From Phaeoceros laevis (taxonomy: Eukaryota > Anthocerotophyta > Anthocerotopsida > Notothyladales): 64,000 nt of DNA. The number at the start of each line of letters is the position of its first letter. The first letter of the stretch is position 1. Both the position numbers and the translations under genes were made by a program. The stretch is from NCBI GenBank assembly GCA_049999765.1, contig JBNGIQ010009470.1, positions 62,001 through 126,000 of the forward strand, written 5' to 3'. Under the pieces are notes generated by a model. It saw nothing but the letters and a program-made list of their open reading frames with translations. It was not told the DNA's origin and made no database searches. Of the stretch, positions 30,543 through 41,002 are shown piece after piece.

Positions 30543-33500
30543 ATGATTGAGTTGACTGTCTGTCATCTGCTACTCTTGAAGCCACAAGTGGTAACAATTG
30601 GTGCCCAGCCCCTGCATACAAAGCTGCCTCAAGTACGGAGTATGGAGTCCAATCAACGGGCCGCACTTGTGTTTCCCGTCTGGGAACCAGCCAAGCCAAT
30701 GGGCCTAGAGCAATGTGGGACATTCTCACCTTGTATTGAAGACAACCATACCACAGCAGCAACGATGGACTCTACTGAACCCTGGGGATCCAACTATCCC
30801 AGTTATGACAGTCGTCACTCGCAGCTCAGGGACCTGCTTATGTATAGGTGGCCTTCAGTGGAAGCAAATAGATGGGAGCTGTTGTGGATAACAGTGATGT
30901 CGGATCCTTTTGGATGGTGGGACAACAGGCTGAACAAGGTATCACCTAGCGATCGTTATCTTGCACGTTCACTGAAATCGACAAGGGCAGGTGTTGATGA
31001 GGCATTTTCATGAATGCACCACTGCAGAGTAAGAATGATTACTACGAGGAATCAGAACGCAGCACAACAGGGCATTCCTTGTGGCCTGATGGCTCAAGGA
31101 GAGCTTGTTACCGGCCTGGGTTTAACCCTGGAGCCGACCATAAAGAGTTCAAGAGGTGCAGCCTCCTTCTTCCACCTCCTTTCAGCTGCTTTGGCTTTGC
31201 AACTGCTGGGACTTGAGATATTTGTTTTGACACCCTTTCAGAGTGGCAGGGGTTCAGGGGTGGTTGGAATCTGGACGAAATCTTGTTATCAGGGCGAGCT
31301 CGTGCATGCTGTTGAATGTTTGGACTCTCTGGTGCAGCAAGGATCTTATGTGGACAATTCTGTCTTCTATGATGTGATTAAGAGGTGCATTGTGGAAAGA
31401 GACCTGGTTCTAGGCTGCCGCGTGCATGCCCTTTCTGTAAAAAGTGGGCTTGAGTCAAACGCATTTCTGGCAAGCCACATCATTTGTATGTATGCTTCCC
31501 ATGGAAGGTTGGACGAGGCAAAGAGGGTTTATAGAAAGGTCCGGTCACCGAGCCGTTATGTGTGGGCTTCCATTATTTTGGGGCATGCACGACATGGACA
31601 GCCTATACAGGCCATTGAACTGTATCATCAAATGCGAAAATCAGCTGCCACACCAGACAGCCATATCTTTGTGGCAGTTCTGAAAGCGTGTGCCACTGCA
31701 GAGGACCTTTGTTCGGGCAGGGGGATACATGCTGATATTCTAGAGAGCGCAGTGTTGCCAAATGTATTTGTTGGAAACTGCCTCTTGGACATGTACTCGA
31801 AATGTGGCAGCTTGGAGGATGCTCGCAGAGTCTTTGACAATATGCCAGACAGAGATGCAGTGACATGGAATTCCATGATCGCAGGGTATGCTCGGCATGG
31901 GCTCCACCAAGAAATCCTCACCCTATATTCAAGCATGCAGCAAGAGGGCATCATCGCAGAGAACCGTGGAACGTTTTTCCACCTTATGACAGCATGCGCC
32001 AGTGTCCAAGCTTTGCAGCAAGGGAGGCAGCTTCATGCTCAGATCCAGAAAAAAGGATTGCAAGCTGATCTGGCTGTTGGCAATTGCCTGGTGAACATGT
32101 ACGCAAAGTGCGGTGCCTTTAAGGATGCTCGGAGAGTGTTTGACAATCTGCCAATGAGGGACGTGATTACATGGACTGCTATGATCGTAGGACATGTTGA
32201 ATGGGGGCTTGGTGAAGAAGCTCTTGCACTGTATGCGAGCATGCAGCACGAGTGTAAAATTCCCGCCAATCATGTCACTCTTGCATATGTTCTGCGGGCA
32301 TGTGCTCAGGTTGGAGCTCTCAATCAGGGCAAGCAGCTTCACATGGAGATTCAAGGAAGAGGATTGGAAGCTCATGTGGGCGTTGGTACCTGTGTTGTGG
32401 ACATGTACGCAAAGTGCGGGAGCTTAGAGGATGCACGCCGAGTCTTTGACAAGATGCCGATCAGGAATGTGGTGACATGGACTGCCATGATTGCAGGGTA
32501 TGCCGAGCATAAGCTTGGTCACGAAGCTCTTGCTCTGTACAAGAACATGCAACAGGAGGGGATTACTTCAGCTGATGTTGCCACATTCGTATGTCTCCTG
32601 AGAGCATGTGCCAGTGTCGAGGCTCTTCAGCAGGGAAAGCAGCTGCATGCAGAGATTGAGAAGAGAGGACTGGGCGGTCACACAGCTGTGGGGAATTGTT
32701 TAATAGACATGTATGTCAAGTGCAGGAGTTTGGAGGATGCACGCAGAGTGTTTGACAGTATGCTGACCAGGGATGTGGTGGCATGGAATGTAATGATTGC
32801 TGGATATGCTCATTCTGGGTTCAGCGAAGAAGCCCTGAGTCTATATGGTGTTTTGCAACAAGAGGGCACTACTTCAGCTGATGGAGTTACATTTGTGTGC
32901 CTCCTACAGGCCTGTAGTCGTCTTGTGGCACTGGAAACGGGGAAGGAACTTCACGTTGAACTCTCAAAACAAGGGCTAGACACCACTGACCTCTTTGTGG
33001 CAAGTGCTCTGATCGACATGTACGGGAAGTGTGGGAGCATGGTTGATGCACATCATGTTTTCAGCCAGCTGCCCAGAAGAGACATCGTGACATGGAATGT
33101 GTTGATGGCAGGGCACAGCCGCCAGGGAGCGAGCCAACCTGCTTTCCACCTGTTTGAAAGAATGAGGCAGGAAGAAGGTGTGCAGCCAAACGGCATCACT
33201 TTTCTCATCCTTCTCACTGTCTGCAGTCAGGTGGGTCTGGTGGAGGAGGGCCAGGATCTCTTCCAAGACATGAGCAGAGACTACGGCATCAGCCCGACCA
33301 TGGAGCACTACAACTGCATGGTTGATCTCCTCGGCCGTGCAGGCCACCTGGACAAGGCATTGCAGACAGTGCACACAATGCCTTTCCACCCCGATGCGGT
33401 GGTGTGGAGAATTGTGCTGAGTGCTTGCCGGAAGTGGAATGCGGTGGAGCTGGGTCGACACGCATTTCACAGCTTGGTGAGGTTGGACAACTCTGATGCC

Positions 33501-33800
33501 GCAGCATACACGTTGATGTCAAACATCTATTCTGCTGCTCACATGCAGGAGGAAATGGCAAAAATCCAGGCAATGCGAGTGGCAGCACGGGCGTGGAAGG
33601 AGCCAGGGCAGAGTTGGTGGTCCGGCATCGACGGAGTCGTGCATACATTCGTAGTGGGTGATGGAGCATGTCCTCAACGACAGCGCATATTTGCAGAGCT
33701 GGGAGGTCTCGTCTCGATGATGAGCGAGGAAGGATATGTAGAACCCTGTGTTACTTGCTTCACACGGTGGCCTTATGGTAAGCAGCAGGCCAGTGCGTGA
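30543..33800 (+). CDS. PLS-class PPR protein with E-type C-terminus and N-terminal OSB/PDF-like motif, 2 exons
   Basis: Predicted organelle RNA-binding factor; PLS-class PPR proteins specify C-to-U editing or processing sites. Proposed exons 30543-30938 and 31242-33800 (984 residues). Exon 1 ends in SDPFGWWDNRLNK, resembling the WWDNR core of the PDF motif in organellar single-stranded DNA-binding (OSB) proteins. The next bases are a donor (AAG/GTATCA), and an acceptor (CCCTTTCAG/AGT) 303 bp later is in the same phase, so splicing removes the TGA at 31011-31013 that otherwise separates two frames. Exon 2 has roughly twenty P, L and S repeats (signature YAKCGSLEDARRVFD.MP..VVTW..MIAGYA), then an E-domain region (HPDAVVWRIVLSACRKWNAVEL). 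It ends shortly after in a degenerate E+-like tail with no DYW deaminase domain. If the intron is not real, translation could start at ATG 31014 (928 residues). Confidence 0.85.
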
Positions 33801-35024
33801 AGGGCACAGCAAGCTGAATGTGTTGTATTGGTCTCTCATCCCTCAAGCTATCTCAATGCCCTTTTGTTCAGCCATACAGTGGCACACACTACTAGTCTGT
33901 CTACTTTTGAATTTTGAAGTGAGTCTCCCTCCCCCAATTTCAAAGCGAGGCAGAAAAATGGGAATTGCTTTTACAATTGTGCGACATAATTGTGGCCACT
34001 GAAGAGGATCTAGACTTTCACGTTGTAGACTGCTGAGACCGTGTAGACCGCGCCAGGTCGAATACAAGTTCGATGCGGATGCTCCCAACACTTTCGTTGC
34101 ACGCGTTACAACGAAACGGAAGCAGTTGAAAAACGGGGGTGGGGTCCCAGTAGCTTCTGGAAACGGAAGAAGACGGCAAACCCTAGAAAAAGACGGGGCC
34201 ATGTGCGGCTGGCAGCAGTGAAAAAGATAGGGCTGGAATATCTGCCCCTGTTTGTCGCACCGCTGCTTTTCCTTTCCACTCATCCAGCTACATACCACCA
34301 ACCCTACTAATGTTGGCCTAAGTGGAGGCCTACACACTACCTAATAAATTAACCCCACCGACACGTTAGGCGCCTGACGATAGGGTGAAGTTCGGCGCTG
34401 ACCGGTTCCGCCAAGCACGCCGCCTGTTGCGGCTGGGACCGGTTGTGGGCCCCTGGGGACAGGTTTTCTGTTCCTTATTTCGTGCATGTGTTACCATGTG
34501 TGGACCCTAGACGGTGACGGTACGGACTCCAACGTCCCGTTCATGAGCTCTCCCGACATTTTTACTCATCGTCTACGATTGGGGCACGCAGGAGCTGGGT
34601 GAAGTAATTTTGGTGGGTGGCTGCTTCAAGCACGCCTGCTTCCTGCTTCAGGCTTGTGATGTGACAAGCAGGTAAGAAACTGTGACACGTCTACGGATGA
34701 TGGCCATGTCGGATTTTAGAGGCCTACGTAATACCAAAATGGTTTCATGAGCTTAGCATGAATCCGCATGAATCCGCATGAACTCTCAAAGGATTCCAGG
34801 TCCCGAGGTGCTTCCTATTCAAGTGCACAGCACCTGGCTAACGGATCCTTAACTGCCTGTTTGCAGCTAGTTCGCAACAGGCAGTCAGCCGGTTCCTCCA
34901 CTCATTGCGAGAGAGGGGGAAGAGAGAGACGGGCCCGCAGGGGAAGCCAGGCAGGCTCCAGGTTGTGCCAAAGCTGGCCAAGCAAGGGACGAGGGCTGCC
35001 TCGGCTGTCCTTCCTTCCTTCCTC

Positions 35025-35124
35025 NNNNNNNNNNNNNNNNNNNNNNNNNNNNNNNNNNNNNNNNNNNNNNNNNNNNNNNNNNNNNNNNNNNNNNNNNNNN
35101 NNNNNNNNNNNNNNNNNNNNNNNN
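35025..35124. other. Assembly gap (100 N)
   Basis: Flanked by TTCC repeats on the left and CTC repeats on the right, suggesting a long pyrimidine microsatellite. Confidence 0.95.
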
Positions 35125-35539
35125 CTCCTCCTGCTGCTCCTCCTCCCGGAAGCAGCTGCAGCAGCATAGAGCGCTGCCATTCCACAGTTACAGGTCCAGG
35201 TTTGCTGGAAGCCTCTGCTGCCGTCGTTCGACCATTGGTTTCTGGGAGGGGGGGAGGGGAGGAGCAGCGTCCCAGCTGCCTTGGCGGGCATCTGGCTCCC
35301 TGCTTGAGTGCATGTGTGTTGGCCCTTGCACTCTGCATTGTGTTTGTTTGTAGCCTGAAGAGAGCAGCTTGAAAGGGCGTATCTTGGAGGAGAGGCTGCA
35401 GATTGCGAGGGGAAGGAGGTTTTCCAGGATCCAAAACACGCATCTGGGAGGTGTGCAGGGAGGGAGGAGGGAAAGAGGGGGGCAAGCAGGTCTGGTTATG
35501 TTCCGTCTTGTGTCCCCCTGCAATTGGGAGCTGTTGTCA

Positions 35540-35939
35540 NNNNNNNNNNNNNNNNNNNNNNNNNNNNNNNNNNNNNNNNNNNNNNNNNNNNNNNNNNNNN
35601 NNNNNNNNNNNNNNNNNNNNNNNNNNNNNNNNNNNNNNNNNNNNNNNNNNNNNNNNNNNNNNNNNNNNNNNNNNNNNNNNNNNNNNNNNNNNNNNNNNNN
35701 NNNNNNNNNNNNNNNNNNNNNNNNNNNNNNNNNNNNNNNNNNNNNNNNNNNNNNNNNNNNNNNNNNNNNNNNNNNNNNNNNNNNNNNNNNNNNNNNNNNN
35801 NNNNNNNNNNNNNNNNNNNNNNNNNNNNNNNNNNNNNNNNNNNNNNNNNNNNNNNNNNNNNNNNNNNNNNNNNNNNNNNNNNNNNNNNNNNNNNNNNNNN
35901 NNNNNNNNNNNNNNNNNNNNNNNNNNNNNNNNNNNNNNN
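35540..35939. other. Assembly gap (400 N)
   Basis: The largest gap in the window, immediately upstream of the LEA_2 protein gene; the right flank begins with a TCC repeat. Confidence 0.95.
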
Positions 35940-35984
35940 TCCTCCTCCTTAGCTGAAGAGTTCCCCCGCAGAAGTAGGATCAAG

Positions 35985-37294
35985 ATGTCGAGGTACGGGC
36001 GGATGAACAGACACCATCAGTCCACGGATTCAGATGGGCTGAGCCTGGGAACCTCGCCTCCGCCGTCGCCGCGCCATCCCGTCTACTACGTGCAGAGCCC
36101 GTCCCGGGACTCCTTCTATGGCGAGACTCCCACCCCGGGCCGCTCTCAGGAGCTGGGCCGGCCTCGGGACATGGGCCGCTCCAGGGAGTTCAGGTCCGGG
36201 GAGCTGAACCGGTCGCAGGATTTCAGCCCCATGGACTCCCCGCTCAACAGATCCTTCGTCAGGGCTTCCCCTGCCTACTCCGAGTCGGAGACCCGCGCTT
36301 TCGCCACCCAGACCAACTCGCAGGGCTACGACAGCAGTGGCAATGCGCTCAAGCCTGGATCCCGGCGAGTGTTGCCCCAGCCGTTGTCTTCCAATTCCGC
36401 ATCCAAGAAGGGCTATGTGGCCTGGAATCCGGCTGCCACCATCATCGAAGAGGAAGAGCTGCAGCCTAGTCCCAAGCCCATGAAGAAAATTTACATCTAC
36501 TTGCTCTGGGCTCTCGTTGTGCTCTTCGCCTTTCTTCTGGCCATACTCATCCTCTGGCTGGTCACCAGGCCCAATCCTCCCGCTGTTTCCATCAAGGTAC
36601 CCCTGTGTGGCTATTTAGTTGGTATGCATTCTCTCTTGAAGCTTGTTGCTCTCAGATCTATAAGGTAGTGACGTTTCTGACATGGCAGTTCATGTGTGAC
36701 CCCAGAACGTCAGCCTGCAACAGTTCGCCATTAGCACTGGACAGGATGGCAGTGGTGTATATACCACGTTGTTGACAATCAACCTCACAGCTTCGCTAGA
36801 TCTCCACAACCCATCTAGGTTTGTGAAAATGGATTACAACACTCTGGTGCTTCAACTTTTCTTTCAGGACCTGGATGTGGCTGATGGCCAGGTGAACTCC
36901 TCTCCCTCTCTCAATCTATAGAAGCCTTTGCTTTTTTGTCAGAAAAGCATGCCTTGCTGTAGTGATTTGCCGCTAAGCAGTTACCTGCTCTGTCGTTCTT
37001 CAGATTCCTGGTTTTACGCAAGGAAAGAACAACAAGCTGTCCAAGTCACTTGTGGTACATACTTACCAGAACACCATACACGGAGCTGGGACGTCCTTGC
37101 TGTCTCTGGACGAGGCCAACCAGGACAGGCCCTTCAGGTTGATAGGCTCAGTGCGCTCCAGCGCGCAAGTATTTTGGAAGTTCATCAGGCCCAAGTTCGA
37201 GAACAACCTCAACTGTCCTGTACTGGTCACCAAGGGCACCGACGGCGTTTATACCGTAAGCAAATTCGCCAAGCCGTGCGAGTCTACCCGCTAA
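35985..37294 (+). CDS. LEA_2 / NDR1-HIN1-like single-pass membrane protein, 3 exons
   Basis: Exons 35985-36596, 36706-36891 and 37004-37294 join in phase to 362 residues. The N-terminal half is Pro/Ser/Arg-rich and disordered, with the HPVYYVQSPSRDS signature seen in plant late-embryogenesis-abundant hydroxyproline-rich proteins. One membrane helix (IYIYLLWALVVLFAFLLAIL) follows a basic KPMKK anchor at about residue 165. The C-terminal half is a LEA_2 beta-sandwich outside or in the lumen (VSIK, NVSLQQFAIS, LTINLTASLDLHNPSRF, then IPGFTQGKNNKLSKSLVVHT). Family members are membrane-anchored and linked to stress or defence signalling; the role here is unknown. The start codon lies only 45 bp after a 400-N gap, so a longer N-terminus cannot be excluded, although MSRYGRMN is a sensible start. 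Confidence 0.82.
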
Positions 37295-38190
37295 CACATG
37301 CCTGATAAATGTTTGAGAAGTGGCATGTACATATCATAACTCTGGCCAACCCAAGGTAAAAAACTCGTTAGTACATCGTACTCTCCGACCCCCTTGTCTC
37401 TCGGTGCTCCCCTCATCGTGCATCAGGTGTTGGATCTGTGTACCTTTTCCTCACCTAAGTTGCAGCACCAACTGTTAGCGATCAGAGACTTCTGTGTAAC
37501 TGTGTCCGCCACATCCAGTGTGTGGCAAACATCTGTTTTGTTTCTCCTAAATTCTTCTCTACATCTGGACTTGTATGTACGCATCCCGGTTGTAGAGGGA
37601 GCTGTTTATTGAAGTACCCTGGCTGTCCACTACAAGGTGTGTTACCCTGTGTACCTCTAGCATTTGACTAATGAGCACGCAGGCTGTAAGCCTTCGAATA
37701 GTTCGTCCCGTTCAGAAGAGGATTGCCATCTCATCGGTCTCCACCAGAGACACGACTACCCTTATGACCTATTCAATCTACCCAAGACTCCGCCGGCCAG
37801 CTCGCATGTGGTGCTTGTGCCTCCACCATGCGCAAGACTAAGGGCCTGCAAACCAAACAAGAAGCTAAGCCAAGAGAAAGGCACGTGAAGTAAAGCATAG
37901 TAAATCTTCATACAACTGCGTGTGTCTGTCCAAGCCGAAGTGTACCTCGCTTCCATGGTATTTCCCCAACAACACAATGCATAGTGTGCTCAGTGTGCTC
38001 CTCATGGCTTATTCCATAGCCGAGTAGAAGCACAATGCCCTGGACACCTGCCAAACACATAAAGACACTGCCTTTGAGCCACTACACGAAGGAGGTTCAC
38101 CTCAAGCAAACGGGACAAGGTAGCAAGCCCTCACCTTCCACCACTAGCTTACGATGGGGACATGGGGGGCGAGTCGCAGTTGCAAGACAA
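37295..38190. other. Convergent intergenic region, no gene seen
   Basis: 3' regions of the LEA_2 gene (+) and the TPR-like gene (-). Short chance frames only. Confidence 0.4.
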
Positions 38191-39237
38191 CTAGTCCAGC
38201 CGGAGCTCGAAATGAGCCTGACCGATTAGCAGCTGAATTTTTGCAAATGCAGCTGGCCTATCAGGGGGACAGGCCCGAGCAGCCTTGTCCAGGTACTCCA
38301 AAGCTTTGGCAGGGTCGCCCTTTTCCAAAGCTGAAACCCCAGCTCTGTACGAATTATCGGCTGCCTCCACATCCCCAACTTGCAGCACCTTCATTGGCAG
38401 CTTATCCGGATAACCTCCACCTTGCCCCGCACCCTGCCCTGCAATTTCAGAAGAAGGCACTACTTGGTTGGTCTTGCGCCTGGCAGCAGGGTCTGCACTT
38501 CTCTGTGTCTCCAGCTGGTCCTGTGCCACCGAAATCACCCGCTGAATTTTGGCAAGGGCCGAGGGTTTGTCCGGGGGACACTTTGCCAAAGCAAGGCGAA
38601 GATGCAAAAGGGCTTCACTCGGCGCCCCTTCGGCCAAAGCGGAGCTTCCAGCCCTGAAAGCTTGATCAGCCGCACTGGCATCGTAGCTCCTCATTTCCCC
38701 ATCGGGAATCCTTCCATTTTCAACTGTCGATACAGTCTTGCTCAAGCTCCTCCTCCTGTGAATCACCTCCACGTCGGATCCGGTGACGTCCCCGGTATCA
38801 GCAGATCCGGGAACACTTGCTTTCCGCAGGGGCTTAAGCTTGCCAGCTTGCCGCTGCAGGATGGAGGAATCCTCAAAGACAGGAATTTTCTCATGCCCGG
38901 CTCTCCCCGATCTCCCGTCTTCGTGCTGTGCATCAACGTGAGTATCTGCTCCATCAGACCTTCTACATTCCCCGTTAACCCTAGCACCAGGCTGGGACGC
39001 GATTGCGCTCCCGTGATGCTGAGAAGAAGTTCCCTCCTGTACAGACCTTGTAGCTTGAGCCTTGCTAGACAGGGCAGCAAGCTGCGCAGATGCGTAGGAG
39101 TACTCAGTGGCAGCAATGGCGCGCTCCAGCTGCGCCAAAACTGCATTAGGATCCGGGAGCCGAGGGGATGCAGCACCAGGGGCGGCGACAGGAGGAGGCG
39201 AGGGTGCATTACGTCTCAGGGACGCGAGGGCATGCAT
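38191..39237 (-). CDS. TPR-like protein with two C-terminal repeat modules, single exon
   Basis: Complete 348-residue frame from ATG 39237; an upstream in-frame ATG at 39285 would add 16 residues. The N-terminal 200 residues are low-complexity (Pro, Ser, charged), with a helical segment near residue 30 (VLAQLERAIAATEYSYASAQ). The C-terminus has two related modules, each a helix pair of tetratricopeptide type: AGSSALAEGAPSEALLHLRL with CPPDKPSALAKIQ, and AGVSALEKGDPAKALEYLDK with CPPDRPAAFAKIQ. TPR helices usually mediate protein contacts, but I cannot name a partner or pathway. No transit peptide or membrane span is clear. Divergent from the POLD4 gene, 665 bp away. Confidence 0.72.
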   Translation of the reverse strand: MHALASLRRNAPSPPPVAAPGAASPRLPDPNAVLAQLERAIAATEYSYASAQLAALSSKAQATRSVQEGTSSQHHGSAIASQPGARVNGECRRSDGADTHVDAQHEDGRSGRAGHEKIPVFEDSSILQRQAGKLKPLRKASVPGSADTGDVTGSDVEVIHRRRSLSKTVSTVENGRIPDGEMRSYDASAADQAFRAGSSALAEGAPSEALLHLRLALAKCPPDKPSALAKIQRVISVAQDQLETQRSADPAARRKTNQVVPSSEIAGQGAGQGGGYPDKLPMKVLQVGDVEAADNSYRAGVSALEKGDPAKALEYLDKAARACPPDRPAAFAKIQLLIGQAHFELRLD

Positions 39238-39902
39238 TATCGAGATCAGTGCGTACGCCGCCCTCCAGCCCAGACAATGCCACAATCTTGCTCATCCCTT
39301 GATCCGGAGAGCCACACGAAGCCTCAGATCCGATGAGAGGAGCACGCGACGACAGCACCTGCAAAACCTAAAGCTCCAAAACCTGCTCGTCCGATCTGAT
39401 GAAGCAACCCAACAGCGTAGCGGCACATGCGGCGAAAGCGGTGAGTCACGAATGAGGCGGTGAGTCACGAATGAGGAGATGGTTGTGCTGTTCGATCAAG
39501 CAATTCCTCCGCTTGCTGGGCGCACCTTGGAATTCCCCTTCTCATCACAGCCTCGGGAGGGACAACATCACCGCTGGACACGCGGGTGCCCTGCACGTGG
39601 CGCACCAAATTTTGTTCACCTCTTGAAATACATCACCAACACATGTTTGACGTCCTCCAACCGCTCACGTGTGGAAAGAGTTTCCCTTCCCTGCTTAGTG
39701 AAATGTAATATAACAGGTTATTAGTTGAGTCTAACCGACTCTAACGGTGTGAGCATTTTCAAATTTCTGAAGTGCAGTTCAAGTCTCGTCCCGGTGTCTC
39801 TCGTCCCCCTTAGCCCTCGGAGGAGCTTTTGGATGATCGGAGGTTGGCAAGCGTGACTAACGAAGGCTACCCAGCAGCAGCGTGTTGGATTGGAGCTCTT
39901 CC
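39238..39902. promoter_or_regulatory. Divergent spacer between TPR-like (-) and POLD4 (+) genes
   Basis: Start codons lie 665 bp apart, so it probably contains both promoters. A 16-bp direct repeat (GGTGAGTCACGAATGA) occurs twice at about 39439-39475, each containing the AP-1/bZIP-like core TGAGTCA. Confidence 0.5.
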
Positions 39903-40514
39903 ATGATGAATATAGGAGAGGTCTTCAAGCAGAAAAAGCAAACTGCTATCGACCAGTTCAAGAAGCCAGGCGCCGGCAGCCCTCCTGGTGCAGGGGCAAA
40001 GACTCACAAGCCTGGTCCGCAACTGAAGGAGGAAGCATGCAGTACGGAGGGATCTGCGCCTCTGCGAACTTTCCGTAAGATTGCCTTCCGCTCTTCCTTG
40101 ATGCTCCGTTAAGGGAAGTGGGCACCGGAATTTGGTGTGCCAACTGCAATCAGGGTTTGTGCCATGCTTGGCTGAAAGGCCTTTTCTTGTGTGCGTATAG
40201 ATGAGTGTTTGCAATCGCTGTCCTGCTTGGAGTGTAAGGATGTTGAATGCGTTGGAGCTTAGGGTAGGAGGGCCTAATTGTTTTTTGCTTCTTTTATCTT
40301 ACACTTGCACTTGCTGGAGGCAGATGGGTACGATGTTGAAGAAACCCTCAAGGATTTCGACTTGAATATGAAATTCGGGCCTTCTTTAGGGTTAACCAGG
40401 TTTGAGCGCTGGGAGCGGGCGCAGCGCATGGGGCTGAATCCTCCCTATCTTGTCAAACAAATACTCGAGGAGACTGCTGCAGTTCCTCACTGCATTTGGG
40501 AAGGGCGAGTATAG
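39903..40514 (+). CDS. POLD4: DNA polymerase delta subunit 4 (POLD4/p12), 2 exons
   Basis: Smallest subunit of replicative DNA polymerase delta, which stabilises the holoenzyme and contacts PCNA. Exons 39903-40074 and 40324-40514 (donor CC/GTAAGA, acceptor GGCAG/AT, phase 1) give 120 residues. The diagnostic C-terminal domain is complete: LKDFDLNMKFGPSLGLTRFE, RWERAQRMGLNPP, then a short tail (CIWEGRV), matching the LRxFDL...GP..G..R..RW.RA..MGL.PP pattern of the family. The N-terminus (MMNIGEVFKQKKQ) looks like the degenerate PCNA-binding motif found there in other members. The small size is normal for p12. The first in-frame ATG is at 39903; open frame upstream has only GTG and TTG codons. 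Confidence 0.87.
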
Positions 40515-41002
40515 CAGCAACTTCCGTCATTTGTCAGTCGGGATGGAGCAGGCGCCCTGTTTTATTTGTACAGTTAGGGTTTGGGGGAAGTGAGCACCGG
40601 CGCCCACCGTGGATATCAGAGCGTTAGGAGAAGGTCGCAGAAGATGGTATGTCTGTTTCATTCTTTGAAGCAGCCTTCATCCAACTTTGTTAGAGGAAGC
40701 GATACCTGTGATGAGAAAGCTGCACGTGACATATCTATTGTCTTTTAGTTTGGGCTGAATGCAGGAGTATGTGCCTCTGGTGGGCTCAGGGATGGTGTAA
40801 TTATTGGTTGTACACTTGGTTTCAGCGGAGCTGCTTCCAAGTTGAGTGACCCACATCTTCTTGAAATTGCACATTTTTCATCGTCCAGACTCCAGACTAA
40901 AAACAACGTCGTTCCAAGGGACCTGGGCCGTTTCCACCATAGGGATAACTTACACAATTTTCCTACACTTCATCCATCTTGGAAGCAGCTTTCTGTTACT
41001 AA
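40515..41002. other. Convergent intergenic region, no gene seen
   Basis: 3' regions of POLD4 (+) and the acidic unknown protein gene (-). Confidence 0.4.

Larger units (their letters stand above)
33801..35984. other. Intergenic / upstream region of the LEA_2 gene with two gaps
   Basis: No gene seen. A 12-bp direct repeat (ATGAATCCGC-type) lies near 34757-34782. Pyrimidine microsatellites (TTCC and CTC units) border both gaps, 35025-35124 and 35540-35939. The second gap ends 45 bp before the LEA_2 start codon, so 5' UTR or N-terminal coding sequence may be missing. Confidence 0.4.

Noticed and set aside
30543-31013. Separate small gene ending in TGA just before the PPR frame
   Set aside because: It shares the PPR reading frame, and a phase-matched GT-AG intron removes the stop, so one two-exon gene is the simpler reading.
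34838-35485. Long open frames on both strands through 34.8-35.9 kb
   Set aside because: They exist only because runs of N are read as open codons, and the remaining sequence is microsatellite-like.
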